A stretch of 64,000 bases of DNA from Clostridiales bacterium (GTDB lineage: Bacteria; Bacillota; Clostridia; Peptostreptococcales; Anaerovoracaceae). The stretch covers positions 2,818,929 to 2,882,928 of the forward strand of contig CP042469.1 of NCBI GenBank assembly GCA_015243575.1. Reading direction: 5' to 3'. This document shows positions 1 through 8,719 of this stretch, piece by piece (position 1 is the stretch's first letter; each line of letters begins with the position of its first letter). Under the pieces are notes generated by a model, which did no database searches, had not been told where the DNA came from, and saw nothing but the letters and a program-made list of their open reading frames with translations. Both the position numbers and the translations under genes were made by a program.

Positions 1-791
1 ACAACCAATCCTGTGGAAAGTCCGAATCCGCCTCCTGCGATGATTCCGAAGATAGGAACTAAGATGATTAAGTTGGACAGACCGGAGGTTACCTGACGAA
101 TGGTGATTCCGATTTCATAGTCGATCATGGATGTACCATAACCAGCTACGCAGCCTTCAAGTCCCCAACCAAATGCGGCGATAAACGCAATAACGATACC
201 CAGCGCCAGACCTTCTGGAGCATCTCCGCCAAGGCTTGTGCTTCCGATCATCAAGGTTGCAGCGAAGCAGATGATGATACCGAGAATCATACGAGCATTT
301 AATTTCTGTTTGAATAGAATTCTTGCAAGTATTGCTCCGATAGCGGGGCAAAGAGCAGTGATTGGAATAACGATGGAACCAGCCATCTGTAACGCTACAA
401 CATAAGCTGTGCTGGCTACAGGTCCGCCGATAACAGCAGCAAACATCATTACTCTACCCGGTTTTGTCTTAAGTGTTCTGAAAAAGTCTCCCAGCTTACC
501 TTTGAAAGCTGCGATACCGATACACCAGATTGCACTGATGGTATCATTGATGGCGCTGCCTAGTGCTCCGAGCATGTATGTAATTACAAATGCAGACAAT
601 GCAGCAGTGTTTACACCATACCAGTCACCCCAGATACCGCTGGACATTCCAAGGGTCAAAAATGCAGAATAGAGCCCATAGCACATACCGGAAAGTATGG
701 CTACACTAACACCCTTCTTAAAAAATTGAGATGATAACTTTTTTTTCGCAGCAACTGCAGATGCGTTAACTGATCCTGAAACTTCGCTCAT
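1..791 (-). CDS. DMT/EamA-like integral membrane transporter, C-terminus cut by window edge
   Basis: Reading from ATG at 791 leftwards the frame stays open to base 1, giving 263 residues without a stop, so the 3' end lies outside. After a polar N-terminus of about 28 residues there is a run of hydrophobic helices rich in Gly, Ala and small residues (for example GMCYGLYSAFLTLGM and MLGALGSAINDTISAIW). This is the pattern of the drug/metabolite transporter superfamily with EamA-type helix pairs. The substrate cannot be told. An AGGAG motif stands 11 bases before the start, slightly far. The 5' region is long (about 580 bases) and contains a possible structured leader near 1063-1140. Family assignment rests on hydropathy and overall look, not a diagnostic motif. 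Confidence 0.6.
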   Translation of the reverse strand, partial: MSEVSGSVNASAVAAKKKLSSQFFKKGVSVAILSGMCYGLYSAFLTLGMSSGIWGDWYGVNTAALSAFVITYMLGALGSAINDTISAIWCIGIAAFKGKLGDFFRTLKTKPGRVMMFAAVIGGPVASTAYVVALQMAGSIVIPITALCPAIGAILARILFKQKLNARMILGIIICFAATLMIGSTSLGGDAPEGLALGIVIAFIAAFGWGLEGCVAGYGTSMIDYEIGITIRQVTSGLSNLIILVPIFGIIAGGGFGLSTGLV

Positions 792-1062
792 AGAACAAAA
801 TTCTCCTTTCATTATTAAACGGCTTTTGCTTTGGATGTATTATCATTTATTAGAAATAATAATGACCGGTAATTGTTTTGCCACGTCGGGCTGGGTAAAT
901 CATAAACGTGCCACATCTAAATAATAACCGACCTCATACTTTTTTCATGGTATTAAATGAAATAGTTTACTGCATAATATCCTTTATTTTTTTTGATACA
1001 ATTGCATTATCGTTATATTTTTGCACTTTAGCCAGTCAATTATTTAAAAAAATCAATTCAGG

Positions 1063-1140
1063 GAGCACGACGAGTACAAGATGAGGTCCAGGCCGTTACG
1101 TCTATGCCCAAGGCTTTAATTTCCAACGTTTAGGTGGGAA
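1063..1140 (-). promoter_or_regulatory. Possible structured 5' leader (two hairpins) upstream of the DMT-type gene
   Basis: On the minus strand the segment can fold into two consecutive hairpins. One is near 1140-1120 (UUCC..AC paired with GU..GGAA). The second is a 10-bp stem pairing bases 1109-1099 with 1072-1063, with one bulged A, G-U pairs and a 26-base loop. It lies about 270 bases before the start codon at 791 and is GC-richer than its surroundings. It does not match any riboswitch consensus I could recall (guanidine I-III, THF, TPP, c-di-GMP, fluoride and ZTP were considered). The function is unknown. Confidence 0.25.
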
Positions 1141-1239
1141 TATTTCTATTTTTTTCTAAAAAAATTTATTGGATAATCTCCATGGACTCAACGGCACAAT
1201 TTGTGCGAATTGTCTGATTTTTTTATTTTTCGAAGTAAA

Positions 1240-1277
1240 ACAATCAAAAAAACAAGAGACTGCCAGGAGGCAGTCCC
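1240..1277 (-). terminator. Intrinsic terminator of the SMR gene
   Basis: GACTGCC (1258-1264), loop AGGA, GGCAGTC (1269-1275) is a perfect 7-bp stem. On the minus strand it is followed by TCTTG and a run of seven T residues. It sits about 100 bases downstream of the SMR stop codon. Confidence 0.8.
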
Positions 1278-1378
1278 TACGATAGGCATGTGCAAACAAG
1301 ATTGTTATCCTGTTACAAAATGAATGATGCCTTTTACCATATAATGAGCCATCTTCATGGCCTGATCCTGAAGTGGGC

Positions 1379-1708
1379 CTATCCTTTCACCGGTGCTCCA
1401 TAAAGATTCAGTACGATGACTCCAGCGGTTATCATGATGAGTGCTGCGATTCCCGCAGGGGTAATTCCCTCTCGGAAGATGAAAACCGAAATACATGCAG
1501 TGATGATAAGTCCTACCGCTGACCAGGTGGCATAAGCGATGCTCAAATTGATTGTTAGAAGCGACTTTGAAAAAAGATAAAAGCAGATCCCATAAGCAAC
1601 AATGCTGACAATTGTGGGAAGCGGCTTGGTATATCCCTCTGAATACTTGAGATATGTGGTTCCGATCAGTTCTCCGGCGATGGCCAATGCCAAATATAAG
1701 TATCCCAT
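1379..1708 (-). CDS. Small multidrug resistance (SMR) family transporter
   Basis: This 109-residue protein has four hydrophobic segments, the standard size of EmrE/QacE-type proton-coupled exporters. The membrane-embedded glutamate needed for substrate and proton binding is present in AGELIGT (Glu13, equivalent to EmrE Glu14). Tyr39 and Trp62 occupy the places of the EmrE aromatic residues Tyr40 and Trp63. The closing helix reads LIMITAGVIVLNL, as usual in the family. It is a single gene: its own promoter lies at 1776-1805 and a terminator at 1240-1277. SMR proteins export quaternary ammonium compounds or guanidinium. The closeness to a methylamine cluster is suggestive but not proof of a role there. 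Confidence 0.88.
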   Translation of the reverse strand: MGYLYLALAIAGELIGTTYLKYSEGYTKPLPTIVSIVAYGICFYLFSKSLLTINLSIAYATWSAVGLIITACISVFIFREGITPAGIAALIMITAGVIVLNLYGAPVKG

Positions 1709-1775
1709 ATTCTATTTCCTATGCTCCTTTTCCTTCTATTCCGCGGGCTGCGGTTCGTGCATCTTAACAAGGCAA

Positions 1776-1805
1776 AGTATAGCAAAGGTAGGCATTTGCT
1801 GTCAA
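1776..1805 (-). promoter_or_regulatory. Sigma-A type promoter of the SMR gene
   Basis: On the minus strand, TTGACA (1805-1800) is separated by 18 bases from TATACT (1781-1776). The start codon follows at 1708. The perfect -35 box and near-perfect -10 box in the gap after gabT suggest the SMR gene is transcribed separately from the upstream operon. Confidence 0.65.
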
Positions 1806-1834
1806 ATAGGAAATAGAGCCGCCGTGAATTTGAA

Positions 1835-3187
1835 TTACAGGGTTATTTTTGCAATGGCTCGGTCTAGAATATCCATTCCCTCATGGAGCTGCTCGTCGGT
1901 GATTACCAGCGGCATCAGGAATCGGATGCAGTTGTCCCGAACTCCAGCACCCAAAACGACAAGTCCGTTTTGAATACACTCGGCAATAATGGCTTTTGTT
2001 TCTTCCTTCGCCGGCACCTTGCTGGTTCTATCCTTTACCATCTCTATCGCAAGCATGGCGCCCTTTCCCCTCACATCTCCGATGATGCTGTACCTTTCCT
2101 GCATTTCATGCAGGCGCTCCATTGCCATCTCGCCGATGTGATTGGCCTTCGCACAAAAATCATCCCGTTCCATAATCTCAAGAACCTTCAGCGCAGAAGC
2201 GGAAGCCAGTGCGTTGCCGCAGTAGGTTCCTCCCAACTCTCCCGGCGATACAGATTCCATAATATCTTTTCTTGCGGTAACACAGGCGATGGGGATTCCT
2301 CCGGCAACCGATTTAGCGCTGACGAGAATATCAGGACGAACACTCCAGTACTCACAGGCGAACATCTTTCCCGTTCGGGCATACCCTGCCTGAATTTCAT
2401 CATCGATGAGTACGATTCCGTACTTATCGCAAAGTCTGCGCATCTCTGTTAAGAATTCATTAGGCGGTACAACGAAGCCACCCTCTCCCAGAATCGGCTC
2501 AAGAATTATAGCGGCAACCTGATCCGGTGCAACATATTCTAAAAAGAAGCTATCTTCAAACATTTTGGCGCAGTGCAAGCCACAGCTCTCACGTTCCAAA
2601 CCGTAAGGACAGCGATAGCAATAAGGGAATGGGAATCGGTGAACCCCTTGAGGAAGAGGACCAAATCCTGTTTTATAGGGTCGGCATTTGCTGGTCAGCG
2701 CCATGGTCATATAGGATCTGCCATGAAATGCCCCTGCAAAGCTGATAATCTCGCTTCTGCCAGTAAATCTCCTGGCAAGTTTCACCGCATTTTCATCCGC
2801 CTCCGCCCCTGTATTGACCAGGATCGTCTTCTTCTCGCCTTCGATGGGGATGAGCTCGTTGAGTTTTTCCGCCAGACGCGGATACTGTTCATAATTGAAG
2901 ACATTGATGTTTGGCGCGAAATATTTCTCACATTGTTCCTTCACCGCCTCAATCACTTCCGGGTGAGAATGACCGATATTCAGTACGCCAATTCCAGCGA
3001 CAAAATCCACAAAGATATTCCCGTCCACATCCTGAACCATAGCGCCTTCCGCTCTGTCCACAAATACAGGGGCAAGCATGCCCACCGCATCCGTCACATG
3101 ATCCTTTCTGATTTTCAAAAGCTCTGCGGATTTTGGCCCCGGAACCGCATCCGTCACAATCCTTGGCAGACTTGTTCTCAATGACAT
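1835..3187 (-). CDS. gabT: 4-aminobutyrate aminotransferase (class III, PLP-dependent)
   Basis: The 450-residue fold-type I aminotransferase is full length. Visible are the cofactor segment NTGAEADENAVKLAR (about 125-139), the pyridoxal-nitrogen-binding acidic motif IDDEIQAG (about 261-268) and the Schiff-base lysine in SAKSVAGG (Lys292). A four-cysteine patch between residues 190 and 206 (CYRC...CGLHC) is a mark of one branch of bacterial and archaeal 4-aminobutyrate aminotransferases. The predicted reaction is 4-aminobutyrate plus 2-oxoglutarate to succinate semialdehyde plus glutamate. The neighbouring 4-hydroxybutyrate dehydrogenase would reduce the semialdehyde, which supports GABA over ornithine as substrate. 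Start ATG at 3187 has a good AGGAGGAAG ribosome binding site. It is the last gene of the minus-strand amine cluster; the stop is TAA. Confidence 0.9.
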   Translation of the reverse strand: MSLRTSLPRIVTDAVPGPKSAELLKIRKDHVTDAVGMLAPVFVDRAEGAMVQDVDGNIFVDFVAGIGVLNIGHSHPEVIEAVKEQCEKYFAPNINVFNYEQYPRLAEKLNELIPIEGEKKTILVNTGAEADENAVKLARRFTGRSEIISFAGAFHGRSYMTMALTSKCRPYKTGFGPLPQGVHRFPFPYCYRCPYGLERESCGLHCAKMFEDSFFLEYVAPDQVAAIILEPILGEGGFVVPPNEFLTEMRRLCDKYGIVLIDDEIQAGYARTGKMFACEYWSVRPDILVSAKSVAGGIPIACVTARKDIMESVSPGELGGTYCGNALASASALKVLEIMERDDFCAKANHIGEMAMERLHEMQERYSIIGDVRGKGAMLAIEMVKDRTSKVPAKEETKAIIAECIQNGLVVLGAGVRDNCIRFLMPLVITDEQLHEGMDILDRAIAKITL

Positions 3188-3305
3188 CTTTCTTCCTCCT
3201 TATCCTGTTTTCACCGAAGACACAGCTTTACTGCAGAGATCTCCATGAGATTTAACCAGCTCCATCTTCATAAATTATGTTATTTTTAAAGTAACAAGGT
3301 TCTGA

Positions 3306-4433
3306 TTAGTAGGTTTCTCTATAAATTTCAACAATGAGCTCTCTGGTCAATGGTACATAGGAATTGATGACCAGGCGCTGCTGATTCATTAGTACGGAAT
3401 CAGCAAAGAGTTCAATATCCTCCTCTGTAAATCCGTATTTCCGCAAGGGCCTCAAAGGCAGGATTTTATTCTCCAAATCTGCAAGGTTTTTGATGGCATC
3501 CTCTTCCGATCCGCCCAGTATCCTGGCAATGGTCTTTTTCAATTTTAAAAGCTTTCCATCTGGCTGAATCGTGTTGTATTTCTCAAGCACCTTCCCAAAA
3601 AGAGCATAATTTGCCTCACCGTGTGGGACATGATAGGTGCCGCCCAGTGGAAAAGACATGGCGTGAACCGTTGCACATCCGGCTTGCAGGAAAGCGATTC
3701 CTGCATAACAGGCTGCAGTAAGAAATTCATCCAGATACTCGAATCTGGCTTCAGGCCCCGACTCCCCAATCATTCTGAACCCTTCAAGTATTAATTCCAT
3801 GGCCTTCACGCCAAAAAGCTCTGAAGTCATGGTTGCTCGGGATGGAGACAGGTAGGATTCCACCGCATGGATCAGGGCGTCAATGGCCGATGAAGCAAAA
3901 GGTTCATAAGGAAGAGTCTTAAGGAATTCAGGAATCAAGCAAACATCTGTAGGGATTAAAAGATCAGACACCAACCCCAGCTTTGTCGTCTTACCCATTT
4001 CATCCCTGACGATGGCCACAGATATGTTGGTCACTTCAGACCCCGTTCCGCAGGTGGTAGGCAGCGCAATATGTTCCTTTTCAGGCACCACCTCGGCAGT
4101 TTTGAAATACAGCTCATGAACGGTTCCAGTCCTCTTTAAGGAAAGGAGTTTCCCTATATCCATAATTGCACCGCCGCCCACAGAAATCACCCTGTCATAG
4201 TCCTTTGGGTCAATGTCCGAAAAGAGATTCGTAATCATTTCTTCGGAGGGTTCTCCCAATCCGAATTTCTCCTGAAATACATATTTACAGGGAAGCTCCA
4301 GGTCTTTCATAAAGGGTATGTAAAGGGACTCGTTCGTTAAAACCAGATCCCGTGAATCCAGTTGAAACTCCTGAGCAAATTCTTTAAAATCACCGAACTT
4401 GTGAAACTGAGGCTTGATTAATATTTCTCTCAT
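3306..4433 (-). CDS. 4hbD: 4-hydroxybutyrate dehydrogenase (iron-containing alcohol dehydrogenase)
   Basis: The protein has 375 residues if started at ATG 4433. This start is chosen because AAAGGAT lies just before it, while the ATG seven codons upstream has no ribosome binding site. It is a type III, metal-dependent alcohol dehydrogenase. The NAD-binding SVGGGAIMDIGK lies near residues 84-95, and the family motif TTCGTGSE follows near 126-133. Metal ligands are visible in IDALIHAVES (Asp, His) and in HAMSFPLGGTYHVPHG (two His). The overall sequence recalls clostridial 4-hydroxybutyrate dehydrogenase, which reduces succinate semialdehyde with NADH. Placement between acyl-CoA dehydrogenase and gabT fits GABA fermentation through 4-hydroxybutyrate. 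No 4-hydroxybutyrate CoA-transferase or 4-hydroxybutyryl-CoA dehydratase lies in this window. Confidence 0.85.
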   Translation of the reverse strand: MREILIKPQFHKFGDFKEFAQEFQLDSRDLVLTNESLYIPFMKDLELPCKYVFQEKFGLGEPSEEMITNLFSDIDPKDYDRVISVGGGAIMDIGKLLSLKRTGTVHELYFKTAEVVPEKEHIALPTTCGTGSEVTNISVAIVRDEMGKTTKLGLVSDLLIPTDVCLIPEFLKTLPYEPFASSAIDALIHAVESYLSPSRATMTSELFGVKAMELILEGFRMIGESGPEARFEYLDEFLTAACYAGIAFLQAGCATVHAMSFPLGGTYHVPHGEANYALFGKVLEKYNTIQPDGKLLKLKKTIARILGGSEEDAIKNLADLENKILPLRPLRKYGFTEEDIELFADSVLMNQQRLVINSYVPLTRELIVEIYRETY

Positions 4434-4548
4434 ATCCTGTATCCTTTCTCTCATTGATGCTTATTGAATGGTTCATTCCGATTCCCACTGAGAAATGATT
4501 TCCCGTATAAGATATAACAGATCTCTTAGTTCTTGCAAAATATCGTTC

Positions 4549-5688
4549 CTATTTGAAAACGTCTCCTGATATGACCATCTTCATTACTTCCGAGGTTCCT
4601 TCGTAGATTTCTGTGATCTTCGCATCTCTCATCATTCGTTCAACGGGATAATCTTTGATGTAGCCATATCCGCCGTGAAACTGTACTGCTTTGGTGGTCA
4701 CATACATTGCTGTCTCCGAACAGGCGAGTTTTGCCTGTGCTGCTTCAACCGTGCTGGGCAAATCTTTCTGCCTTCTGTCACAGGCATAGTAAAGCAGCAG
4801 GCGTGAGCTGTCGATTCGAGTCTTCATTTCAGCCATTTCAAAAGCCAGTGCTTGGAACTGGTCCAACGTCTTTCCAAACTGCCTTCTCTGCTTCATATAA
4901 GATACCGTCTGATCAAAGGCACCCTGTGCGATACCCAGAGCCTGAGCTCCGATTCCCAGCCTTCCCACGTCAAGGGAGGTCATTGCAACCTTAAACCCCT
5001 TGCCCAACTCCCCAAGGAGATTCTCCTTGGGGACAAGACAGTCTTCAAAAACCAGCTCTGCTGCAATGGAGCCTCTGATTCCCATCTTGTTTTCCTTTTT
5101 ACCTCTTGAAAATCCAGGCATTCCTTTCTCCACAATAAAGGCGCTGATTCCCCTGGTCCCCTTAGATCGATCCGTCATAGCCATGATGACATAGACATCA
5201 GCGATGCCGCCTCCCGATATAAATACCTTCGTTCCGTTCAGGACCCAATGATCCCCCTTATCTTCTGCCTTTGTCTGCTGCATGGCAGCATCGGTACCTG
5301 CATTGGGTTCCGTCAGCCCAAAGGCGCCAAGCTTTCTTCCTGCCAACAGATCGGGCAGGTACTTTTGTTTCTGTTCCTCAGTTCCGTATGTGTAGATGGG
5401 CCAGCAGCAAAGGGCATTGTGGGTCTGCACGATAACACCATGGGACGCACACACCTTAGAAAGCTCTTCCACCGCCATGATATACGAGATATAATCTGCT
5501 CCGGCACCACCATACCCTACAGGAAAGGGCATGCCCATAACCCCTAGTTTTCCAAGCTTCGCCACTGTTTCTGCAGGGAATTCCGCTTCTGCATCGATAT
5601 ACGAAGCAATAGGAGCGACCTCCTTTTCCGCAAACTCACGCATCATCTTTTTTATCATCTGCTGCTCTCTTGTTAAACTAAAGTCCAT
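4549..5688 (-). CDS. Acyl-CoA dehydrogenase (butyryl-CoA dehydrogenase-like)
   Basis: This is a 379-residue FAD flavoprotein with the full acyl-CoA dehydrogenase layout. The N-terminal helical part begins MDFSLTREQQM. The flavin and substrate segments include GAFGLTEPNAGTDAA and WVLNGTKVFISGG. The C-terminal catalytic glutamate is in IYEGTSEV near residue 363. The start at 5688 is preferred because GGAGGAGGAG precedes it; it overlaps the end of mttB by 11 bases, so translation is probably coupled. No etfAB genes accompany it. It could act on butyryl/crotonyl-CoA or, by analogy with gut bacteria that release trimethylamine from gamma-butyrobetaine, on a betainyl-CoA. The stop codon is TAG (4549-4551), notable in a genome that seems to decode TAG as pyrrolysine. 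Confidence 0.88.
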   Translation of the reverse strand: MDFSLTREQQMIKKMMREFAEKEVAPIASYIDAEAEFPAETVAKLGKLGVMGMPFPVGYGGAGADYISYIMAVEELSKVCASHGVIVQTHNALCCWPIYTYGTEEQKQKYLPDLLAGRKLGAFGLTEPNAGTDAAMQQTKAEDKGDHWVLNGTKVFISGGGIADVYVIMAMTDRSKGTRGISAFIVEKGMPGFSRGKKENKMGIRGSIAAELVFEDCLVPKENLLGELGKGFKVAMTSLDVGRLGIGAQALGIAQGAFDQTVSYMKQRRQFGKTLDQFQALAFEMAEMKTRIDSSRLLLYYACDRRQKDLPSTVEAAQAKLACSETAMYVTTKAVQFHGGYGYIKDYPVERMMRDAKITEIYEGTSEVMKMVISGDVFK

Positions 5689-7141
5689 TCTCCTCCTCCT
5701 CTGCAGCCTCCACAATGCTTCTCAGTTTTTCTGCGATTTCCGGAGGAACTGGATCGTTTTTTTGATTTTCATAAATCGTAAGAGCCTTTTCTCTTGCGCG
5801 CTGATACGAATCCTTGGAGCCATCTCTGACCCAAACGTCGTTCATTCTTCTCTCAAAGAGCGATGAGGTTGAAAGCTCTTGTCTCATATGGGTCCTGGTG
5901 TGCTTTTGCCCCAGGAAATTCCCGACGGGCCCTACCGCCTTGATTACTTCCTTGGCTAAAGTTTCCTCATTGACCGCCATACCCTTCAAGATTCTGCGAA
6001 CCATATGCACGATTTCACTGTCGATGACCAGCTGCTCGTAGCACATTGCAATTCCGCTGTCGATCATACCCATGCCATACAGCAGACTGGCTCCCGATAA
6101 AGCGGGAAGCATTGCCGTTAGCGTCTTTTCATGACCGATCTGCGCGTCGCACAATTTGCTGTCAGCCTAAGTACCGCCAGTATCTGCCGGTATTCCGTAG
6201 AATTTTCCCATTGCAGCTACGGCAGCACCAACCATCGCATGCTCGGGAGCTCCCACCGGCGTGGTCGCCCATTGCATATCCATGATGGTGGTTGAACTGC
6301 CGTAGATCATTTTGTTTCCTTTATTGACCAGCTGTGCCAGCACCATTCCCGCCATGAATTCAGCATTGGTAACAACCAGCGTTCCGGGTATGGTAACCGG
6401 GGAGGTTCCTCCGCAAAGCCCCATAGAGAGAACGTCGATGGGCAGACCCGCTCTGGCACACTCTATTATTATTTCACCGATATGTTCGGTTATTTCCAAA
6501 GGGCTGTTAGGACAAAGCACCATGGTTGTGATGGGCTTTTCTCTGAGCGTTTCTTTTCCGCCCACCATAGCTGCCGCCATTTCGATCCATCTTCTCGTAT
6601 TTTTACCGCAGTTATTGTGATGAATAAAATGCTTTGTGGTATTAAGCAGCGCTGCCTCTCCTTCGTGGAGATCCTTTAGAAACGGCGTCACATCAGAGGC
6701 TGTTACCGGAACATGGAAGATATCAATCTCATCTAATCCACTGATAAAGCGCGCCAAATCTGCAATATCCTGTTTTGTAGAGGACCTTCGTTCTCCTGTC
6801 CTGATATCCTTTACTTCAACACCTGTGCCGAAGTTCATATATTTGGGCCGGCCATCACCCATGATGACATTATGTTTTGGGTCACGGGCATACAGTTCAA
6901 ACTGAGGAGGACAGGCCTCAATACAGTCTATGACCAGATTTCCTGGGAATTTGACAATACCGGTTTCCCCATCGCATTGGCAGCCTGCCGAAGTATAGAT
7001 TTCATGGGCTTCTTTTCCCGGCACCTTGACGCCTACGGTCTCCAGGATGTCTAACGTCGCCTCATGAATCATCTCTGCATCTGATTTTGTAATCATTGAA
7101 AAACCCAGAATCTGGTCCTGATAAGAATCCATTTTACTCAT
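5678..7141 (-). CDS. mttB: Trimethylamine:corrinoid methyltransferase with in-frame amber (pyrrolysine)
   Basis: Two same-frame pieces are separated by one TAG at 6167-6169, between ADTGGT and ADSK. Read through, they form a 487-residue protein with residue 325 encoded by the amber codon. Aligned with the neighbouring MttB homologue (7143-8663), the amber falls at the Leu of GAGLSDS, which is the catalytic position where known MttB proteins carry pyrrolysine. The sequence on both sides stays homologous (ALSGA near 350, QKHT near 410), so this is not a frameshift or decayed gene. MttB moves a methyl group from trimethylamine to a corrinoid protein, releasing dimethylamine. ATG 7141 has GAGG upstream and abuts the preceding stop. 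The terminal codon is also TAG (5678-5680), followed by TGA 13 codons later, so the exact C-terminus is uncertain. Confidence 0.92.
6167..6169 (-). other. In-frame UAG, predicted pyrrolysine codon of mttB
   Basis: The plus strand reads CTA at 6167-6169, giving TAG in the mttB frame (codon 325). Homology is continuous across it and no frameshift is needed. Downstream codons are GCT GAC AGC AAA. Pyrrolysine at this site is established for MttB in methanogens and some anaerobic bacteria; decoding needs PylS and tRNA-Pyl, which are not in this window. Confidence 0.9.
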
Positions 7142-7142
7142 A

Positions 7143-8663
7143 CTATTCCTCTTCCCTTTCCTGGATAGATGTTCTGAGTCCCAGTTCCCGTTCAAAATCT
7201 GCAATCAGCTTAGCAATTGCTTCCTCCGCACCGGGAATCAACGGAGCTACCTGATGGGTGTTCAGAATTCGAGCCGCTTTATCATAGGCCATGTCAGCTG
7301 CATCTTTAGCACCTGCTGCAGTCCATGCAGATCTCGTGCTTCTGGTAAACACCTCCACCTGAGAATGTGACCGCATATGGTCGAAGGTATGCTTCTGATA
7401 CAGAAACTCACCGCCGGGTCCTGCCTTATGGATGATGTCAAGTGCCATGGTTTCCTTTGTCACTTCAATGCCGCCAAGAATCTTTCGTATATAACTCATC
7501 CCTTCACAGTCCAGAACCAGCTTCGCATAATCAATGGTCAGAGCTGCCTCCAAGGACCCAGCTCCGTAGACAATGTTTGCACCGGATAGCGCACCGTTCA
7601 GTGCATTGATCCCAAACTCGCAGCCTGCCTGAGCATCAGGCAGCATGCTGTCAGATAATCCAGCGCCAATCCAACTGGGCAGATGATAAAACTGGGCCAT
7701 CTTCACTGTGGCTGCACTGATCATGCTCTGTTCAGGAGAACCGGTAGCAGAGATCATGTGTTTCAAGTCCATGATGGTACTCATGGAGCAGTACGTGCAT
7801 CTGGCACCTTTCTGTACCATCTGCGCAAGCATGATCGCCGCCAGAACCTCTGCATTGTGGCTGATAACAGTCCCCGCGAGAGTTACCACCGAGGTCGCTC
7901 CCGCCAGTGCCATGGGAATAATTGCAATTCCTGCGCCTCCTCTGGCTGCCTCAATAATCTGGGCTGCGCACTCTTTTCCCAGCCTCAGCGGACTTGTGGG
8001 ACAGACGAAGATATTCAGGAAAGGTCGTCTTCGAAAAGCATCCTTGCTCCCTGATGCAATGCAAGCCATCTCGATCATCTTTCTGCAGTTGACACCATTG
8101 ACAGCACCGATAAAGATTGCCTTAGAGGTGTTCTTCATCATCGCTTCCAGATTGTGCAGCGGCTGTACCTCACTGGGATAATCCAGCGACCCGCATGCCC
8201 TTTCCACAACTGCAATTTCATCCATGTAATCGCAAACCTTTGTAATTCCTGCCAGATCCTCCTTGACGCAATCCCGAATCTCTCTCGTTTTAGGATCGAT
8301 AATCTTGACGCATTCTCCGAAGGTACTAAAGCCCACATGGTTTTGAAAGGCTGCGAAATCCTTATCCGGTGTCCGTCCGTAGAAAATCAGCGGCCTTGCC
8401 GCCCATCGAATGGCATCCTCAACAAGATAGGATGGGAACTTAACAATGGCATAGCGTTCTCCATAAGAAACCTCCGCACCGTAATCCCTGTAGATATCCG
8501 CTGCCTCCATATGGTCTACTCTGATGCCGGTATGTTTCAGCAGGTCTAACGTCGCTTCGTGGATCAGCACCACCTGTTCCCTGCTGAGAATGTCTGCGGA
8601 AAAACCAATCTTCCAGGATTTTGCTATCGGATCATTCTGCCCACTTCTGTTATGAGTTATCAT
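7143..8663 (-). CDS. MttB-family methyltransferase without pyrrolysine (MtgB-like, quaternary amine)
   Basis: A 506-residue protein homologous to MttB over its full length: matching N-terminus (IHEATLDLL), FVCPTSPLRL, MVQKGARCTYCSM and QKHTFDHMRSH. The position aligned to pyrrolysine is Leu336 in GAGLSDS. This places it with the non-pyrrolysine MttB superfamily, whose characterised members demethylate glycine betaine, proline betaine, carnitine or gamma-butyrobetaine. Given gabT and the 4-hydroxybutyrate dehydrogenase nearby, gamma-butyrobetaine is an attractive substrate, but the sequence alone does not decide. ATG 8663 has GGAAGGAG upstream. The stop is TAG (7143-7145) with an in-frame TAA two codons on, so pyrrolysine read-through would add only three residues. 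Confidence 0.85.
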   Translation of the reverse strand: MITHNRSGQNDPIAKSWKIGFSADILSREQVVLIHEATLDLLKHTGIRVDHMEAADIYRDYGAEVSYGERYAIVKFPSYLVEDAIRWAARPLIFYGRTPDKDFAAFQNHVGFSTFGECVKIIDPKTREIRDCVKEDLAGITKVCDYMDEIAVVERACGSLDYPSEVQPLHNLEAMMKNTSKAIFIGAVNGVNCRKMIEMACIASGSKDAFRRRPFLNIFVCPTSPLRLGKECAAQIIEAARGGAGIAIIPMALAGATSVVTLAGTVISHNAEVLAAIMLAQMVQKGARCTYCSMSTIMDLKHMISATGSPEQSMISAATVKMAQFYHLPSWIGAGLSDSMLPDAQAGCEFGINALNGALSGANIVYGAGSLEAALTIDYAKLVLDCEGMSYIRKILGGIEVTKETMALDIIHKAGPGGEFLYQKHTFDHMRSHSQVEVFTRSTRSAWTAAGAKDAADMAYDKAARILNTHQVAPLIPGAEEAIAKLIADFERELGLRTSIQEREEE

Positions 8664-8719
8664 ATCTTCTCCTTCCTGCCTGTTTCACTTGGTTCATTTG
8701 CCGCAACTCTGCCACACGC

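Larger units (their letters stand above)
792..1378. other. Long AT-rich intergenic region
   Basis: No convincing gene is seen. The region holds the leader of the DMT-type gene, with a GC-richer, self-complementary island near 1063-1140, and at its right end the terminator of the SMR gene (1240-1277). The rest is AT-rich with homopolymer runs. Confidence 0.5.

Noticed and set aside
841-915. Second sigma-54 promoter (GTGCCA near 908)
   Set aside because: The matching GC element at the required spacing is missing.
1063-1140. Guanidine, THF, TPP, c-di-GMP, fluoride or ZTP riboswitch
   Set aside because: Conserved core sequences of these classes, as far as I recall them, are absent; kept only as an unassigned structured leader.
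5678-7141. mttB as a pseudogene or two separate genes
   Set aside because: The interruption is a single in-frame TAG at the known pyrrolysine site, with unbroken homology on both sides and no ribosome binding site for the second part.
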